From a virus, in the IMG/VR virus record IMGVR_UViG_3300032073_003400, positions 1 through 38,851 of that record: DNA of 38,851 bases; one strand, given 5' to 3'. Shown piece after piece: positions 7,576 through 18,600 of this stretch (position 1 is the stretch's first letter; every line of letters starts with the position of its first letter). Made by a program: the position numbers and the translations under genes. The notes beneath the pieces were generated by a model, which was not told where the DNA came from, ran no database searches, and saw only the letters and a program-made list of their open reading frames with translations.

Positions 7576-9449
7576 TGGCAGTTAAAAGTTCACAGATAAA
7601 TGTTACTGATTTAGACTTCGATAACATTGCAGACAACCTCAAGAATTATCTTAAAGGACAAGATACATTCAAAGATTATAATTTTGAAGGTGCAACCCTA
7701 TCAATCTTGATAGACCTTCTTGCATATGCATCTCATATTGGTGCAGTTAATACCAACATTGCAGCCTCTGAGTTGTTTTTAGATTCTGCACAGATAAGAA
7801 AGAATGTTGTAAGTCGTGCAAAAGATTTAGGATTTGTACCATCTTCTGAGAAAGCTTCTACTGCCAAAGCAAATATAGTTCTCAGAAATGTAAGAAGTGC
7901 AGATGGTACAGTTCCATCTACATCTTCTATGATTATGTCAAGGGGTACACAATTCAGAACAACATATGAAGGAGTCAAGTACGAGTTTGTATCAGCTTCA
8001 ACATATACACCTACAGTTGATGGTACTACATTTACATACAGTAATGTTGATCTAGTTCAAGGATTATTTGCCCAAGATCAATTTGTATTTGATAGTCAAA
8101 TTAAAAATGCAAAGTTTGTAGTATCAAATCAGAGAGTAGATAAACAGAGAATGACTGTAACAATTAACTCAGGTGGTGTATCATCTACATATGCACTATC
8201 AACTGATGTATCAAACATCGATACAACATCAAAAGTATATTATACTCAAGAGAATGAAGAAGGATTCATTGAGATATATTTTGGTGATGGTACATTAGGT
8301 GTGGCATTACTAGATGGGGATATCATAACAGTTGATTATGTAATCGTTGATGATGTACATGCAGATGGAGCCAATAGATTTACTCAAGTAGGTGCAATCA
8401 ACGGGTTTACAGATTCTACAATATCAGTTACAGAAAAAGCATCAGGTGGTGCAGAGAAAGAATCAATCGAATCGATCAAGTTCAAAGCAACCAAGTTCTA
8501 TACATCACAGAATAGACTTGTTACATTGAATGACTACAAAGCAAAAGTACAAGAATACTATCCAAATGCAGATGCAGTTGCAGTATGGGGAGGTGAGGAT
8601 AATGTTCCGCCTGCATATGGTAAAGTATTTGTTGCACTTAAACCAAACAATGCAGACTATCTTTCTGAGACAGAGAAAACTCAGGTAAAGAATAGTTTAA
8701 ACAAACTAAATATGTTGACGGTTAGACCCGAAATCGTAGATGCAGATATAATTAAAATTTTAATCTCAACTACATTCAAATACAATCCTGCTCTAACCAC
8801 ACTAACAGCTGGAGAGTTGTCAACATTGGTCAAGAATACAATCAATCAGTTTGATACAGATAATCTAAATGGATTCGATGCAATCTTTAGACATTCGAAT
8901 CTAACTAAAACTATTGACGAAGCAGATTCTGCTATCTTATCAAACACAACAAACATCAGATTAAGAAAGAAACTAAATGGTATAGTTTCTACAAATCCAA
9001 AAGGGTATACTCTTTCTATGGGTAATGCTCTATTCAATCCACACTCAGGTCACAATGCAGACGCTGGTGGGATTATAACAACAACAGGTTTTAAGGTTGG
9101 TGGTGACTCAGTAAATACCTATTACTTTGACGATGACGGAAAAGGTAATCTAAGAAGGTATTATCTATCAGGGTCAACACGAATCTACAAGGACAGTGCA
9201 GCTGGAATAGTTAACTATTCCACTGGACTTATATCTATCAATGCTTTCATCTTAACCTCTACGGTTAATGCTGATACATCGATAGACTTCACAGTTATAC
9301 CTTCGGGTAATGATGTCGTTGCAGAAAGAGGTAACTTAATTGATATCTCAATGGACGATGTTAAAGTAACTGGTGAAGTAGACACCATCGCAAGTGGTGA
9401 ATCGAGTGCTGGGGTCGGGTATACTTCTACCTCAACCAGTAGTTATTAA
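7575..9449 (+). CDS. 6: Baseplate wedge subunit gp6
   Basis: 624 aa, against 660 for T4 gp6. The N-terminal region (ITERVAL: INVTDLDFDNIADNLKNYLK, then LIDLLAYASHIGAVNTNIAA, SELFLDSAQIRKNVVSRAKD) is the conserved gp6/J-like baseplate core. The middle has FIEIYFGDGTLG and the segment RLVTLNDYKAKVQEYYPNAD at about 310-330. The C-terminal part, with repeats of short strands, is less conserved. In T4, gp6 dimers form the inner ring that ties the wedges together. It is coupled to gp25 by TAATG, as in other T4-like phages. Confidence 0.92.
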   Translation: MAVKSSQINVTDLDFDNIADNLKNYLKGQDTFKDYNFEGATLSILIDLLAYASHIGAVNTNIAASELFLDSAQIRKNVVSRAKDLGFVPSSEKASTAKANIVLRNVRSADGTVPSTSSMIMSRGTQFRTTYEGVKYEFVSASTYTPTVDGTTFTYSNVDLVQGLFAQDQFVFDSQIKNAKFVVSNQRVDKQRMTVTINSGGVSSTYALSTDVSNIDTTSKVYYTQENEEGFIEIYFGDGTLGVALLDGDIITVDYVIVDDVHADGANRFTQVGAINGFTDSTISVTEKASGGAEKESIESIKFKATKFYTSQNRLVTLNDYKAKVQEYYPNADAVAVWGGEDNVPPAYGKVFVALKPNNADYLSETEKTQVKNSLNKLNMLTVRPEIVDADIIKILISTTFKYNPALTTLTAGELSTLVKNTINQFDTDNLNGFDAIFRHSNLTKTIDEADSAILSNTTNIRLRKKLNGIVSTNPKGYTLSMGNALFNPHSGHNADAGGIITTTGFKVGGDSVNTYYFDDDGKGNLRRYYLSGSTRIYKDSAAGIVNYSTGLISINAFILTSTVNADTSIDFTVIPSGNDVVAERGNLIDISMDDVKVTGEVDTIASGESSAGVGYTSTSTSSY

Positions 9450-9521
9450 AATAAATGTATAAAGTGGTCAGGAATCCCCTGAGTAGTTTCCCATTCAATT
9501 GGATTATAGGAGGAAAAGAGA
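9450..9521. other. Spacer with small hairpin and very strong ribosome-binding site
   Basis: 72 bases between gp6 and the next gene. They hold a 5-bp stem (TCAGG / CCTGA, loop AATCC) at 9468-9482 and a full AGGAGGA at 9508-9514, seven bases before the ATG at 9522. The stem is too weak to call a terminator and has no T-tract. Confidence 0.4.
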
Positions 9522-9989
9522 ATGGCAGATAAAAAAATAACGGCTTTGACCGTAATGAACGGTTCCGAGGTTAGTGGAACAGACATCTTGCATGTCGTTG
9601 ACGACCCTAGTGGAACTCCCGTAAACAAAAGACTTGCTATTTCAAGTCTTTTTGAAAACATCCCAACTCACTTGGCAGTGAATGATGTTGTCACAGTAAG
9701 TGCCAACGGATCAATTGCAAATGGTGGTGTTATTGCAGTAGACGCTGATTCAGTTTCAGCAGACCTTGCATTATCACTTCCTGATTCAAGTGATACAGGT
9801 GAAATCAAATTCATCGTTGCTGTTACAGAACCAGCAGGTTCTTATAATGTAGTTATTACACCATCTAACTTTACTGGTGGTTCAACAATTACATTAAGCA
9901 CAATTGGTGAATCAGCCATGTTAATGTGGTTAGGTTCTTCAAATGGTGGATGGAGTTTGATCTCACATCACGGTGCAGTAATCGCCTAA
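9522..9989 (+). CDS. Small virion protein with a fibre-anchor-like N-terminus
   Basis: 155 aa, not a T4 gene product I recognise. The first 45 residues ([20 protein letters not shown] then [19 protein letters not shown] and SSLF) resemble an N-terminal segment often found on marine phage structural and fibre proteins. The remainder is Ser/Thr/Gly-rich and probably all beta ([20 protein letters not shown], then a C-terminal [14 protein letters not shown]). There is no signal peptide or membrane segment. It lies between gp6 and gp7, and its strong AGGAGGA site predicts high expression. A short fibre or decoration protein attached to the baseplate or head is plausible but inferred. Confidence 0.7.
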   Translation: MADKKITALTVMNGSEVSGTDILHVVDDPSGTPVNKRLAISSLFENIPTHLAVNDVVTVSANGSIANGGVIAVDADSVSADLALSLPDSSDTGEIKFIVAVTEPAGSYNVVITPSNFTGGSTITLSTIGESAMLMWLGSSNGGWSLISHHGAVIA

Positions 9990-9993
9990 GATC

Positions 9994-12900
9994 ATGTCAA
10001 GTGATGCCCCAAATATTGACAAGTTATCTGATAGGATAACACAACTTGTTCCTGATTTTGTTCAGGAAGAAGCACCAGTATTTGAGCAATTCTTAAAGGC
10101 ATACTATGAATTCCTTGAGGCTGAAGTCTTGGTACTCCAGTCTCAGGGAGACATAGATGAGTTTCTCTTAGAGGATGACCAAGGTAAACTTCTAGTTGAA
10201 ACTGCAACAGTTCCAGCAGCCCCTGATGCTGAGACTTCCAAATTAATTTTAGAACAAGACATAACTCCCTTTGCAAAAGGTGAGTATATTGTAGGTTCTA
10301 AAACAGGGACAGTCGCAAAGATAAATGTTATCAATGGTAATACATTTTATACCTCTACAATTCACGGAAAAGGTTTTGATAGTGGTGAGACTGTAACAAG
10401 TAGGCAAGGTGGACAGACTGGTGTAGTCAGATCATTCAAACATAATACCATACTTGCAAACAATAATCTTTTAAATTACTCAGATGTAGATAAAACTACA
10501 GAAGAGTTCCTAGATTATTTTTCAAAAGATTTCATACCATCGTTAGACCTAGACGAAACACAGGATGCAAGGTTAACGATCAAGAACATACATGACCTTT
10601 ATCAAAAGAAAGGTACTAAAGAATCAGTCCAGTTCTTACTTAGATTATTATATGGACAAGATGCAGAGATCAGATATCTGATTGATGAGACAATACAAGT
10701 TTCAGAATCAGGACACAATCATCAAAGAAGAATTGCTGTTGTCATGGATGATGTTAATACACTTCCAAGCCCAACAGATAAAGTTATTCAATATGAGGAT
10801 GATGGTGTTCAAATAAAAGCAGAATCAATTGTAGAAAATGTATACATCATAAATTCAGAAAGAGCAGAATACTCATTAGAGATTTCAGATAATCACTATG
10901 GTACTTTCTTAGAAGAACATCCGTGTACTTTTGTAGATCGAGATGGAGTAACCAAAGTTACTGGACGATGTAAAGGTATACTATCAGATTTAGATGTAAC
11001 ACAATCATCAGTATATGTTGCACAGGAAGATGGGGATACAATTCTTTTAGAAAGTCCACAACTATCAGGTAACATTACAACATCAAACGGTGCAAAGACT
11101 TTAACAGGTGCAGCTTCTAAGTTCTTGAGAGAACTAAAAGTAGGTGATACTATTAAGTACACCGTATCAAATACACAATACACTTCTGAGATTGCAACAA
11201 TTACAGACGATGTAACTGCAACCCTAGTTGCAAATGCAACGGTATCAGCTGCAAATGTTGATTACTATAATGAATCATACTCAGGAGGTTTACTAAACGA
11301 GTTCCAAAGTTTTGGTTCTATGTACTCGCTGAATGATCCGATTATTTTCAATGATGGTAAAGCAGGAAGAGATGTAGTAAAAGCAAAAGGTGTTGTCGAT
11401 GGACTCCGAAGAGGTGGAGTAGAAAAGGTATTCATAGTTGATGGTGGTACAGGATATAATGGTGGAGATGTAATTGTCTTCGATAACTCTAATGCAGATG
11501 GTAACGCTGCTGAAGCTTTGATCGGTGCAGTAGAAGATGTTGTAATTTTAGAAAACAGAACAGAGTGGGGTCAATTCGAAATCACTGCAACAGCAGGACA
11601 AACTGTTTTTGGTGGAGTTGGTAATACAGATGATAACGGACAACTCATACTATTCAACGATAACTCAGTACAAGTTTTTGTTGACGGTGTAAAGAAAACC
11701 CCTTACGATGATTACACATTTAAGAATGACAGAGTTACATTTAATAGTGGTCAGAGTGCTGGTGCATTGATAGAAATTTTTACAGATTTCAATAATCTAT
11801 TATTGGAAGATGGTGATAAAATACAACTTAGTACCACTGAATCATTTATAAGAAGTGTGGTTATTACATCACCAGGCTCAGGTTATACAACATTACCTCA
11901 ATGTTTTCCTGGCGGTTATATTTACTTAGACCCAGCAGACATATCAGGATACCAAGTTGGTGAAACAGTTACAGGTGGTACATCAAGTGCAACTGCATCT
12001 ATCATTAGAATAGAAGAAGAGGACAATCGATTAGTAGTTAAAAGAACTCACACCGATGTAAATCAATTCGTTTCAGCTGGAGAACCTATAACTGGTGGAA
12101 CATCAGGAACAGTTAAGACTGCAAAACAAATTAAAGTATCAAGTGGAACAGGTGCAAAACTTCTTGCATACTCAGATGAAATTGGTGGTGTAGGATCAAT
12201 CAACATCCAAGATCAAGGATATAACTTCAAAGAAGATCAGGTGATGGATTCAACATCTCATTCTAAAATGTTGATTAACACACCAACTGCTACACTTACA
12301 TCAAACTTAACATTTACAGGAAGAATTACAGGTTCTACAGGTAAGGTTATAAACTACAATCCAAACCAAAGTGTTCTAACATTCACAGATTTAGATGGCC
12401 ACTTCCTTGACAATGAAGAAATATTGTTTAATAGTGCAGATAAATTCACTTGTTTGAAATTCAATCCTTTCCAAGCAAGAGGTAAGCTTGGTGCAGAGGG
12501 TATCATACAGAGACAATTAGTAACATTAAATTCTACACTAGATGAAGATGCATCTAATTTGCATGATGGACTATTCTATCAAACACACTCTTACATTATT
12601 AAAGTTGGTGAGAGTATAAACAAATATAGATCAATTGTCAAGGACTTAGTCCACCCATCAGGTCACATATTCTTTGGTGAGGTTGCAGTTAAAAACTTTG
12701 TTAACCCATTTGACTTGATAACAAATGAAACAGGAATAGAAAGAGAAAGCAGATTTAATTTTATACCTACTATCATTATCAAAGGTACACCAACATATCA
12801 TGTGGATTTAGAAGCATATGATGGTTCAGGTTTTGTAGGAGATAGAAGAGATGATGAATCTAATATCCTATTAGAGAATGGATATCATATGATATTAGAA

Positions 12901-14157
12901 TCAGCTCCTGATATCAATGCAATCACAGAACATATTAAAGAAGTATTGATTCATGAACAAAAGGACATGACTCTTGTATACATGCCTACAGACTTATCTA
13001 AGTTTGATACAGATTTATTTGCACAAAGAGGTCATATCAATCTTATAATAAAAGAACTTGTATCTAATGCATCAGTAAGACAAAGAACAAGACAAGATAC
13101 AAATCCAAGAGCTCAGAGTGTTCCAGTAGAAATACAATATGATGGAAGTGGAAATCAATATGCAATCAATGGTATAAGAAGAAAGAAACTAGAATTAGAA
13201 ACTGGAGTAACATATTACTTCAACTATGGAAATAATTCACATCCATTTAAGATATCAACAACAAATGATGGTTCTCACAACGGTGGAAGTGAATACACAA
13301 CAGGTGTAGTTGAAGGTTTAAATTTCACTGCATTCACTCCAAGTACAGCAGGAACATTCTATTATTATTGTGTAAATCATTCAGGAATGGGTGGAGAGAT
13401 TGCTGTTATGTCAGGAAATACCGATACAGTATTGAACATAGACAATGTCAACAACCCATCACATAGTCCATACGAAAGAAGAGCAGAATTGTATAGAATG
13501 GCTGAGTCAGGTATTGTATTACCATCATATCATCCTTTCGAATCTGAAGCAATAGTTTTAGAAGATGGATTTAGTAAAATCATAGTTGAAGAGGATGTAT
13601 TTAATTTAAGAATGGAAGAAGATGAAGGTGATGGACTAGGTGCAAGATTCATAACAGAGGATGGTTTCGGTGTAGAATTAGAAGATGCATCATATACAAA
13701 AGAAAATACAAGGTATATGGCAACAGAAAGAGTACAGACTCTTGCAAACTTCTATCATACAACGGAAGCTGGAGAAACAATTATTCTAGAGGACGGTGGT
13801 GTCGTTCTAGATGAAAGAACAGAGGGTGGGTCACTAACCTCTTTTGTTCCTATGGGAACTACAATTGGTGACCTAAATAATATTGTCGACCAAAATGTCT
13901 TCGATATAGCATACTATTTGCTTGACGAAGACTTGGATAACAACGACCAAGACAGAATTGTTCTTGAAGATGGATATGGATCGGTGTTATTAGAGGAATC
14001 AAAAGAGAGTGGTTTCACTTTTGAGGACTTTGATGCAATGATTCCAAACCACAGAATGAAGAGTTTTGATGAACTATCATTCAAGAGAACTAACATAACA
14101 TGGAACTCTTATGTAATATCTTCAAATATTACGAATTCACAGTTGAGTTCTTTATAA
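9994..14157 (+). CDS. 7: Baseplate wedge protein gp7, enlarged, with cupredoxin-like domain
   Basis: 1387 aa, against about 1030 in T4. The N-terminus (PNIDKLSDRITQLVPDFVQE then APVFEQFLKAYYEFLE, and later DIHDLYQKKGTKESVQFLLR-like IHDLYQKKGTKESVQFLLRL) is typical of gp7 in marine T4-like phages. Residues about 350-830 hold common modules: a TLTGAASKF-ELKVGDTI module, GxGY repeats, and a VFVDG-DYTF module at about 525-600. Residues about 1045-1145 look like a cupredoxin with potential copper ligands H1083, C1126, H1129 and M1132. A motif of type ILLEDG-x3-ILE recurs about seven times, mostly in the C-terminal 450 residues. In T4, gp7 bridges the hub side and outer wedge; the inserted domains are probably displayed at the baseplate surface. 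Confidence 0.8.
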   Translation: MSSDAPNIDKLSDRITQLVPDFVQEEAPVFEQFLKAYYEFLEAEVLVLQSQGDIDEFLLEDDQGKLLVETATVPAAPDAETSKLILEQDITPFAKGEYIVGSKTGTVAKINVINGNTFYTSTIHGKGFDSGETVTSRQGGQTGVVRSFKHNTILANNNLLNYSDVDKTTEEFLDYFSKDFIPSLDLDETQDARLTIKNIHDLYQKKGTKESVQFLLRLLYGQDAEIRYLIDETIQVSESGHNHQRRIAVVMDDVNTLPSPTDKVIQYEDDGVQIKAESIVENVYIINSERAEYSLEISDNHYGTFLEEHPCTFVDRDGVTKVTGRCKGILSDLDVTQSSVYVAQEDGDTILLESPQLSGNITTSNGAKTLTGAASKFLRELKVGDTIKYTVSNTQYTSEIATITDDVTATLVANATVSAANVDYYNESYSGGLLNEFQSFGSMYSLNDPIIFNDGKAGRDVVKAKGVVDGLRRGGVEKVFIVDGGTGYNGGDVIVFDNSNADGNAAEALIGAVEDVVILENRTEWGQFEITATAGQTVFGGVGNTDDNGQLILFNDNSVQVFVDGVKKTPYDDYTFKNDRVTFNSGQSAGALIEIFTDFNNLLLEDGDKIQLSTTESFIRSVVITSPGSGYTTLPQCFPGGYIYLDPADISGYQVGETVTGGTSSATASIIRIEEEDNRLVVKRTHTDVNQFVSAGEPITGGTSGTVKTAKQIKVSSGTGAKLLAYSDEIGGVGSINIQDQGYNFKEDQVMDSTSHSKMLINTPTATLTSNLTFTGRITGSTGKVINYNPNQSVLTFTDLDGHFLDNEEILFNSADKFTCLKFNPFQARGKLGAEGIIQRQLVTLNSTLDEDASNLHDGLFYQTHSYIIKVGESINKYRSIVKDLVHPSGHIFFGEVAVKNFVNPFDLITNETGIERESRFNFIPTIIIKGTPTYHVDLEAYDGSGFVGDRRDDESNILLENGYHMILESAPDINAITEHIKEVLIHEQKDMTLVYMPTDLSKFDTDLFAQRGHINLIIKELVSNASVRQRTRQDTNPRAQSVPVEIQYDGSGNQYAINGIRRKKLELETGVTYYFNYGNNSHPFKISTTNDGSHNGGSEYTTGVVEGLNFTAFTPSTAGTFYYYCVNHSGMGGEIAVMSGNTDTVLNIDNVNNPSHSPYERRAELYRMAESGIVLPSYHPFESEAIVLEDGFSKIIVEEDVFNLRMEEDEGDGLGARFITEDGFGVELEDASYTKENTRYMATERVQTLANFYHTTEAGETIILEDGGVVLDERTEGGSLTSFVPMGTTIGDLNNIVDQNVFDIAYYLLDEDLDNNDQDRIVLEDGYGSVLLEESKESGFTFEDFDAMIPNHRMKSFDELSFKRTNITWNSYVISSNITNSQLSSL

Positions 14158-14160
14158 ATA
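14153..14160 (+). promoter_or_regulatory. Late promoter TATAAATA, first of a tandem pair, before gp8
   Basis: A perfect octamer overlapping the gp7 stop codon, 38 bases before the gp8 ATG. A second perfect copy starts 11 bases further on. Confidence 0.75.
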
Positions 14161-14163
14161 GTA

Positions 14164-14171
14164 TATAAATA
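14164..14171 (+). promoter_or_regulatory. Late promoter TATAAATA, second of a tandem pair, before gp8
   Basis: A perfect octamer 27 bases before the gp8 ATG, followed by AACGGAGA as ribosome-binding sequence. The one-helical-turn spacing from the first copy means both face the same side of the DNA. Confidence 0.75.
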
Positions 14172-14198
14172 ATCTATAGTATAACGGAGATTTAAAAA

Positions 14199-15632
14199 AT
14201 GGCAGCAATTATAACCGAAAAGTTTCGAACACATAGTGCGAAACAATTCATAGAAGATTTTGGAGAATCAGCTTCTTCAACTTATATGTTTATTGGTAGG
14301 TCATTCCCTTGGACGGATGACACCTCACCACCTTCACCAGCTAATTCTACAGGTGAAGAATACGATGCATTCTCAGACATGGTAGCATTGAAGAAAGTTT
14401 CTTCTGCAGATGTCTCACATGCAATTACAAGAGAAAACTGGACAACAGGTACTACTTACGATGAGTATGACCATACAATCAGTGCAACAAGTACCTCATC
14501 AGCCACAAGTGCAACAAACTTGTATGATGCAAAGTATTATGTAATCACTGATGAGTACAATGTTTACAAGTGTATAAGAACAGGAAGAGCAGATAACGGA
14601 TCAACCGTTGCATCAACTGTTAAACCAACAGGAACCAGTGCAACTACATTAGTAGAAACAAGTGATACTGGTGCTGGAAGTGGACGAGGATATCTTTGGA
14701 AGTACATGTATACTGTATCAGCTGCCGATACAATTAAATTTGTTACTACCGACTTTATGCCCGTTAAAACTATTGGAGCTCAAACAGAACTTGGTGGAGT
14801 ATCAGATGATAGTTCTGCACAATGGGATGTTGAGAACAATGCTATAGATGGTGGAATCCTCCATGTTAAAGTAAACAGTGGTGGAGCTGGTTACACTCAA
14901 GGTAACTATACAAGTGTTGCAATTGCTGGAGATGGTTCAAGTGGTGTATGTACAGTTCATGTTAATGCATCAGGAAATGTTTCACATGTAACCGTTACTA
15001 CAAATGGATCAGGATATAAGAGAGCAACTATCAATGTAGATGGTATCTCAGGTATCGGAACTCCTTCAACAAGTGCAGTGGTAACACCAATGATATCACC
15101 TCAGTATGGACATGGTGCAAACCCAGTTGAAGAACTAGGTGGAAACTTTGTCATGGTAAACTCAAGATTAGAGTTTGCAGAAGGATCAGGTGACTTCCCA
15201 ACAGATAATGACTTTAGAAGAATTGGTTTGATTCAAGACCCATTCTCATCAGGTACTACAGTTGCAACAGGTACTAACTATTCAGCTTACCATAAGATGA
15301 CTTTATCATCTGTTACAGGTCTTGCAGTAGATGACACTATTAGAGATGCATCTGCAGATGGTACGGGTGTTGCAGTGTCAAGAATTGTTTCCATAACTGG
15401 AAATGTAGTATCTCATATCCCTCAAGCAAATAATGCTGGTGGATATGTAAACTTCTCAGGAACAGACACAGTGTTTAAGGGTGCAAGTTCAATAGGAACT
15501 GTATCAAGTGTTGATAGTTCCTTCCCTGAGATTGTTAAATACTCAGGTAACATCATGTATGTTGAGAATAGAGGCGCAGTCACTAGGGCTGCAGATCAGA
15601 TTGAGGATATCAAGCTGATCATACAGATGTAA
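14199..15632 (+). CDS. 8: Baseplate wedge subunit gp8
   Basis: 477 aa, against 334 in T4. The conserved parts are the N-terminus (ITEKFRTHSAKQFIEDFGES), the FIGRSFPWTDD motif at about residues 33-43, MVALKKVSSADVSHAI and RENW at about 67-88, YKCIRTG at about 125, and GYLWKYMYTV at about 165. This is the gp8 signature, in T4 a dimer on the outside of each wedge. The extra length comes from glycine-rich GAGY and GSGY repeats at about 225-280 and from a late beta-rich module around 370-450, of the same type as in gp7. Transcription is probably from the tandem late octamers just upstream. Confidence 0.88.
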   Translation: MAAIITEKFRTHSAKQFIEDFGESASSTYMFIGRSFPWTDDTSPPSPANSTGEEYDAFSDMVALKKVSSADVSHAITRENWTTGTTYDEYDHTISATSTSSATSATNLYDAKYYVITDEYNVYKCIRTGRADNGSTVASTVKPTGTSATTLVETSDTGAGSGRGYLWKYMYTVSAADTIKFVTTDFMPVKTIGAQTELGGVSDDSSAQWDVENNAIDGGILHVKVNSGGAGYTQGNYTSVAIAGDGSSGVCTVHVNASGNVSHVTVTTNGSGYKRATINVDGISGIGTPSTSAVVTPMISPQYGHGANPVEELGGNFVMVNSRLEFAEGSGDFPTDNDFRRIGLIQDPFSSGTTVATGTNYSAYHKMTLSSVTGLAVDDTIRDASADGTGVAVSRIVSITGNVVSHIPQANNAGGYVNFSGTDTVFKGASSIGTVSSVDSSFPEIVKYSGNIMYVENRGAVTRAADQIEDIKLIIQM

Positions 15633-15666
15633 TTGATTACATCTTAACAGACAATAAGAGTAAACT

Positions 15667-18600
15667 ATGGCAGAGAAGACTGATTTAAACATATCACCCT
15701 ATTACGATGACTATTCGGAGTCTAAAAACTTCCATAAGGTTTTATACCGAGCTGGAAGACCACTCCAAGCAAGAGAGTTAACCCAAACACAATCTATCTT
15801 ACAAAATCAGATAGAAAGATTAGGTGACCATTTCTTCCAAGAAGGTTCTATCGTATCAGGAGCTCAGTCTGATGTCGACTTTGATTTATACTATGTCAAA
15901 GTCAAAACAGATAACCCTAATTCAAGTGGTGATGCGTCTGCAGAATCATACAGACAACTATACCATGGTCTACATTTAGTTGGTCAGACATCAGGTGTTG
16001 TTGCAAAGGTTATAACTTCAACTGCAGAAACAACTACAGACAAACTTACACTCTTTGTCAGATTCGAAAGACAAGGAACAGATGCAAACCATTCATCAGT
16101 ATTTACAGCTGGAGAAACACTTGTTAAGTGTGGATTTAGTGATGCTGGTGTTGTGTCAGAAGATACATCAAGTAACAATGACTTTACAGTCGAAGCACAA
16201 TCAGAAACACCAATAGGAAGATGTTCTATTGCAAACATCTCAGAAGGTGTTGTATTCATCAGAGGTTTCTTTGTAAAAGTAGACAAACAAGAACTAATAC
16301 TTGAGAAGTATAATTCAAAACCTTCTTATAGAGTAGGTTTATCCATTACTGAATCGATGATCTCGACTGCAGAAGATTCTACATTGTACGATAATGCACA
16401 GGGAACTTCAAACGAAAATGCAGCTGGTGCCGACAGATTCCAATTCACACTAACACTTTCAAAACTTGCATTAGGTTCAACAGACGATGCAAACTTTATT
16501 GAATTAGTCAGAGTTAATAATGGTCTGATACAATTACAAAAAACAAGACCTATGTATTCCGAAATCGAGAATACTCTTGCACGAAGAACATTCGATGCAA
16601 ATGGTGACTTTATTACACAACAATTTACTCATAGTATGAGAGAACACCTAGACGATACAACAAACGCAGGTTTTTATCTCAAGAGTCAAGGTGGATTAGA
16701 AAGTAAATTCCTATTTCAGATATCGCCAGGAAAGGCATATGTTAAAGGTTATGAGATCGATAAGATCGGAACAACTAATCTATCATTAAACAAAGCAAGA
16801 ACAACACAAACAATCGCAGGTGCAAAAACACCAACTAGATTAGGGAACTATATTAAAGTTGAAAACTGTCATGGTTTCCCTGATTTTGGAAATGAGTCAG
16901 GAGCTCAAGCACTAGACCCTCATGGAGTATGTCAGTTATTCCCAAGTGAATTATCAGCAGGTAGTTTAGGATCAGGAGATCATATCGGATTTGCAAGAGT
17001 CAGATATATTGACTCTCATGACGATACAGGAGCTGCAGAAGACGGAGTAAGTCTATATCTCTTCGATGTAAGAATGTTTACAAAGATCGGTTATAGTTCT
17101 CATACTGGAACTGCAAATGCTGGAGACAAACTCATAGGTGGAACAAGTGGTGCAACAGGTATTATTGCATACGATAATAACTCAAATGCAGTTTATATCC
17201 ACGATGTGAATGGTATATTCCAACACGGAGAAACAGTAACATCAACAGGTGATGGTACATTCTCATGTACAATTGTAGGTGAAAACTACAGAGGTATTGC
17301 AAACGAAGTTAGGTCTTATAATATAGACAGAGCAAGGGGGATAGGACAAGAAAGAACAGACGCATCAGTTGCAGACTTTACTGCAGATATTATTCAAGAC
17401 GATGATGTAACACTAACAGGTTCAGTTACACTTACAGGTTCATCGACAGCAGTAACAGGTTTTGGAACTAGATTCACATCTGAGTTAAAAGAAGGTGATA
17501 TAATTACTGCAAATGGAACAAATGAATTTGTAGTTGCAAGTATAACAAGTAATGTTGCACTTACATTAACAGGAAATGCATCTTCAAGCTTCTCAGGTAA
17601 TGTTGCAAGAAGAAGAACTAAGATTTATGACCAAGATCAAACTGCAGCTATCTTTGCATGGCCAAGAGATTATGTCAAGACACATACTCCCGATGATGTA
17701 ACAGTCAAAAAACAAAAGATCATTGCAGCCTCAGGTGGTAAAGTTACAGTCACAACAGATTCAAACGAAGCATTCTTACAATTATCTAGAGATAACTTCC
17801 AGTTATCTGTATATGATTTGAATGGTGCAACAGGTGGTGGTGCAAATACTTTAGGTGTCGAGTTAGACCCAGTAACAACTGCTGGAAGTAAAACGAATCC
17901 AACAGCAACAACTGAGAGATATGAATTTACAACAGGTGCAGCTGATGGTGTTGATTACATCGTATCATATGCAGTTACATTAAGTGTACCAGTCAATAGT
18001 GACAAAACACTTAAGAGATCAAGATGTGCATTAGTAAGTCAAAAATATGCTGGTAACGCAGGTGCATATGATTATGGAACATGTTTCGATAATAAAGACA
18101 TCACATTAGGTGTTGCAGACTGTTTTGCAATTAGAGGTATCTATGAAGGTATCGGTGGTTCTACACCATTACCTCCAAGTGGTATACTTGCAGTTGCATC
18201 AGGAACACCAGTAAATGAAGAAGAAGTCATAGGACAAACATCAGGTGCAAAAGCAAGAATCATAAAGTTCAACGCTGGTTCTGCATCATTCTTCTATTAC
18301 ATGAACAATTTTACATTCACCGAAGGTGAAGCAGTAGTAGGTCAAACATCAAACTTTACTGGAACAATTGGAACAGTAACAACTGGTGGTGATAACATTA
18401 CAGATAGATATTTCTTTGACAATGGTCAAAGAGATGGTTTCTATGACCATGGTAAGATCACATTAAAACCAGGCGCACCTACACCAAACAATTCAATACT
18501 CATAGTCTTTGATTACTTCACAGGTGGAGTAGGACAATTCTATGATGTGGCCTCTTATGACGGAATAGACTATGGTGATATACCAGTTTATTCACCAAAC

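Noticed and set aside
9468-9482. Hairpin after gp6 as a terminator
   Set aside because: The stem is only 5 bp and is not followed by a T-tract.
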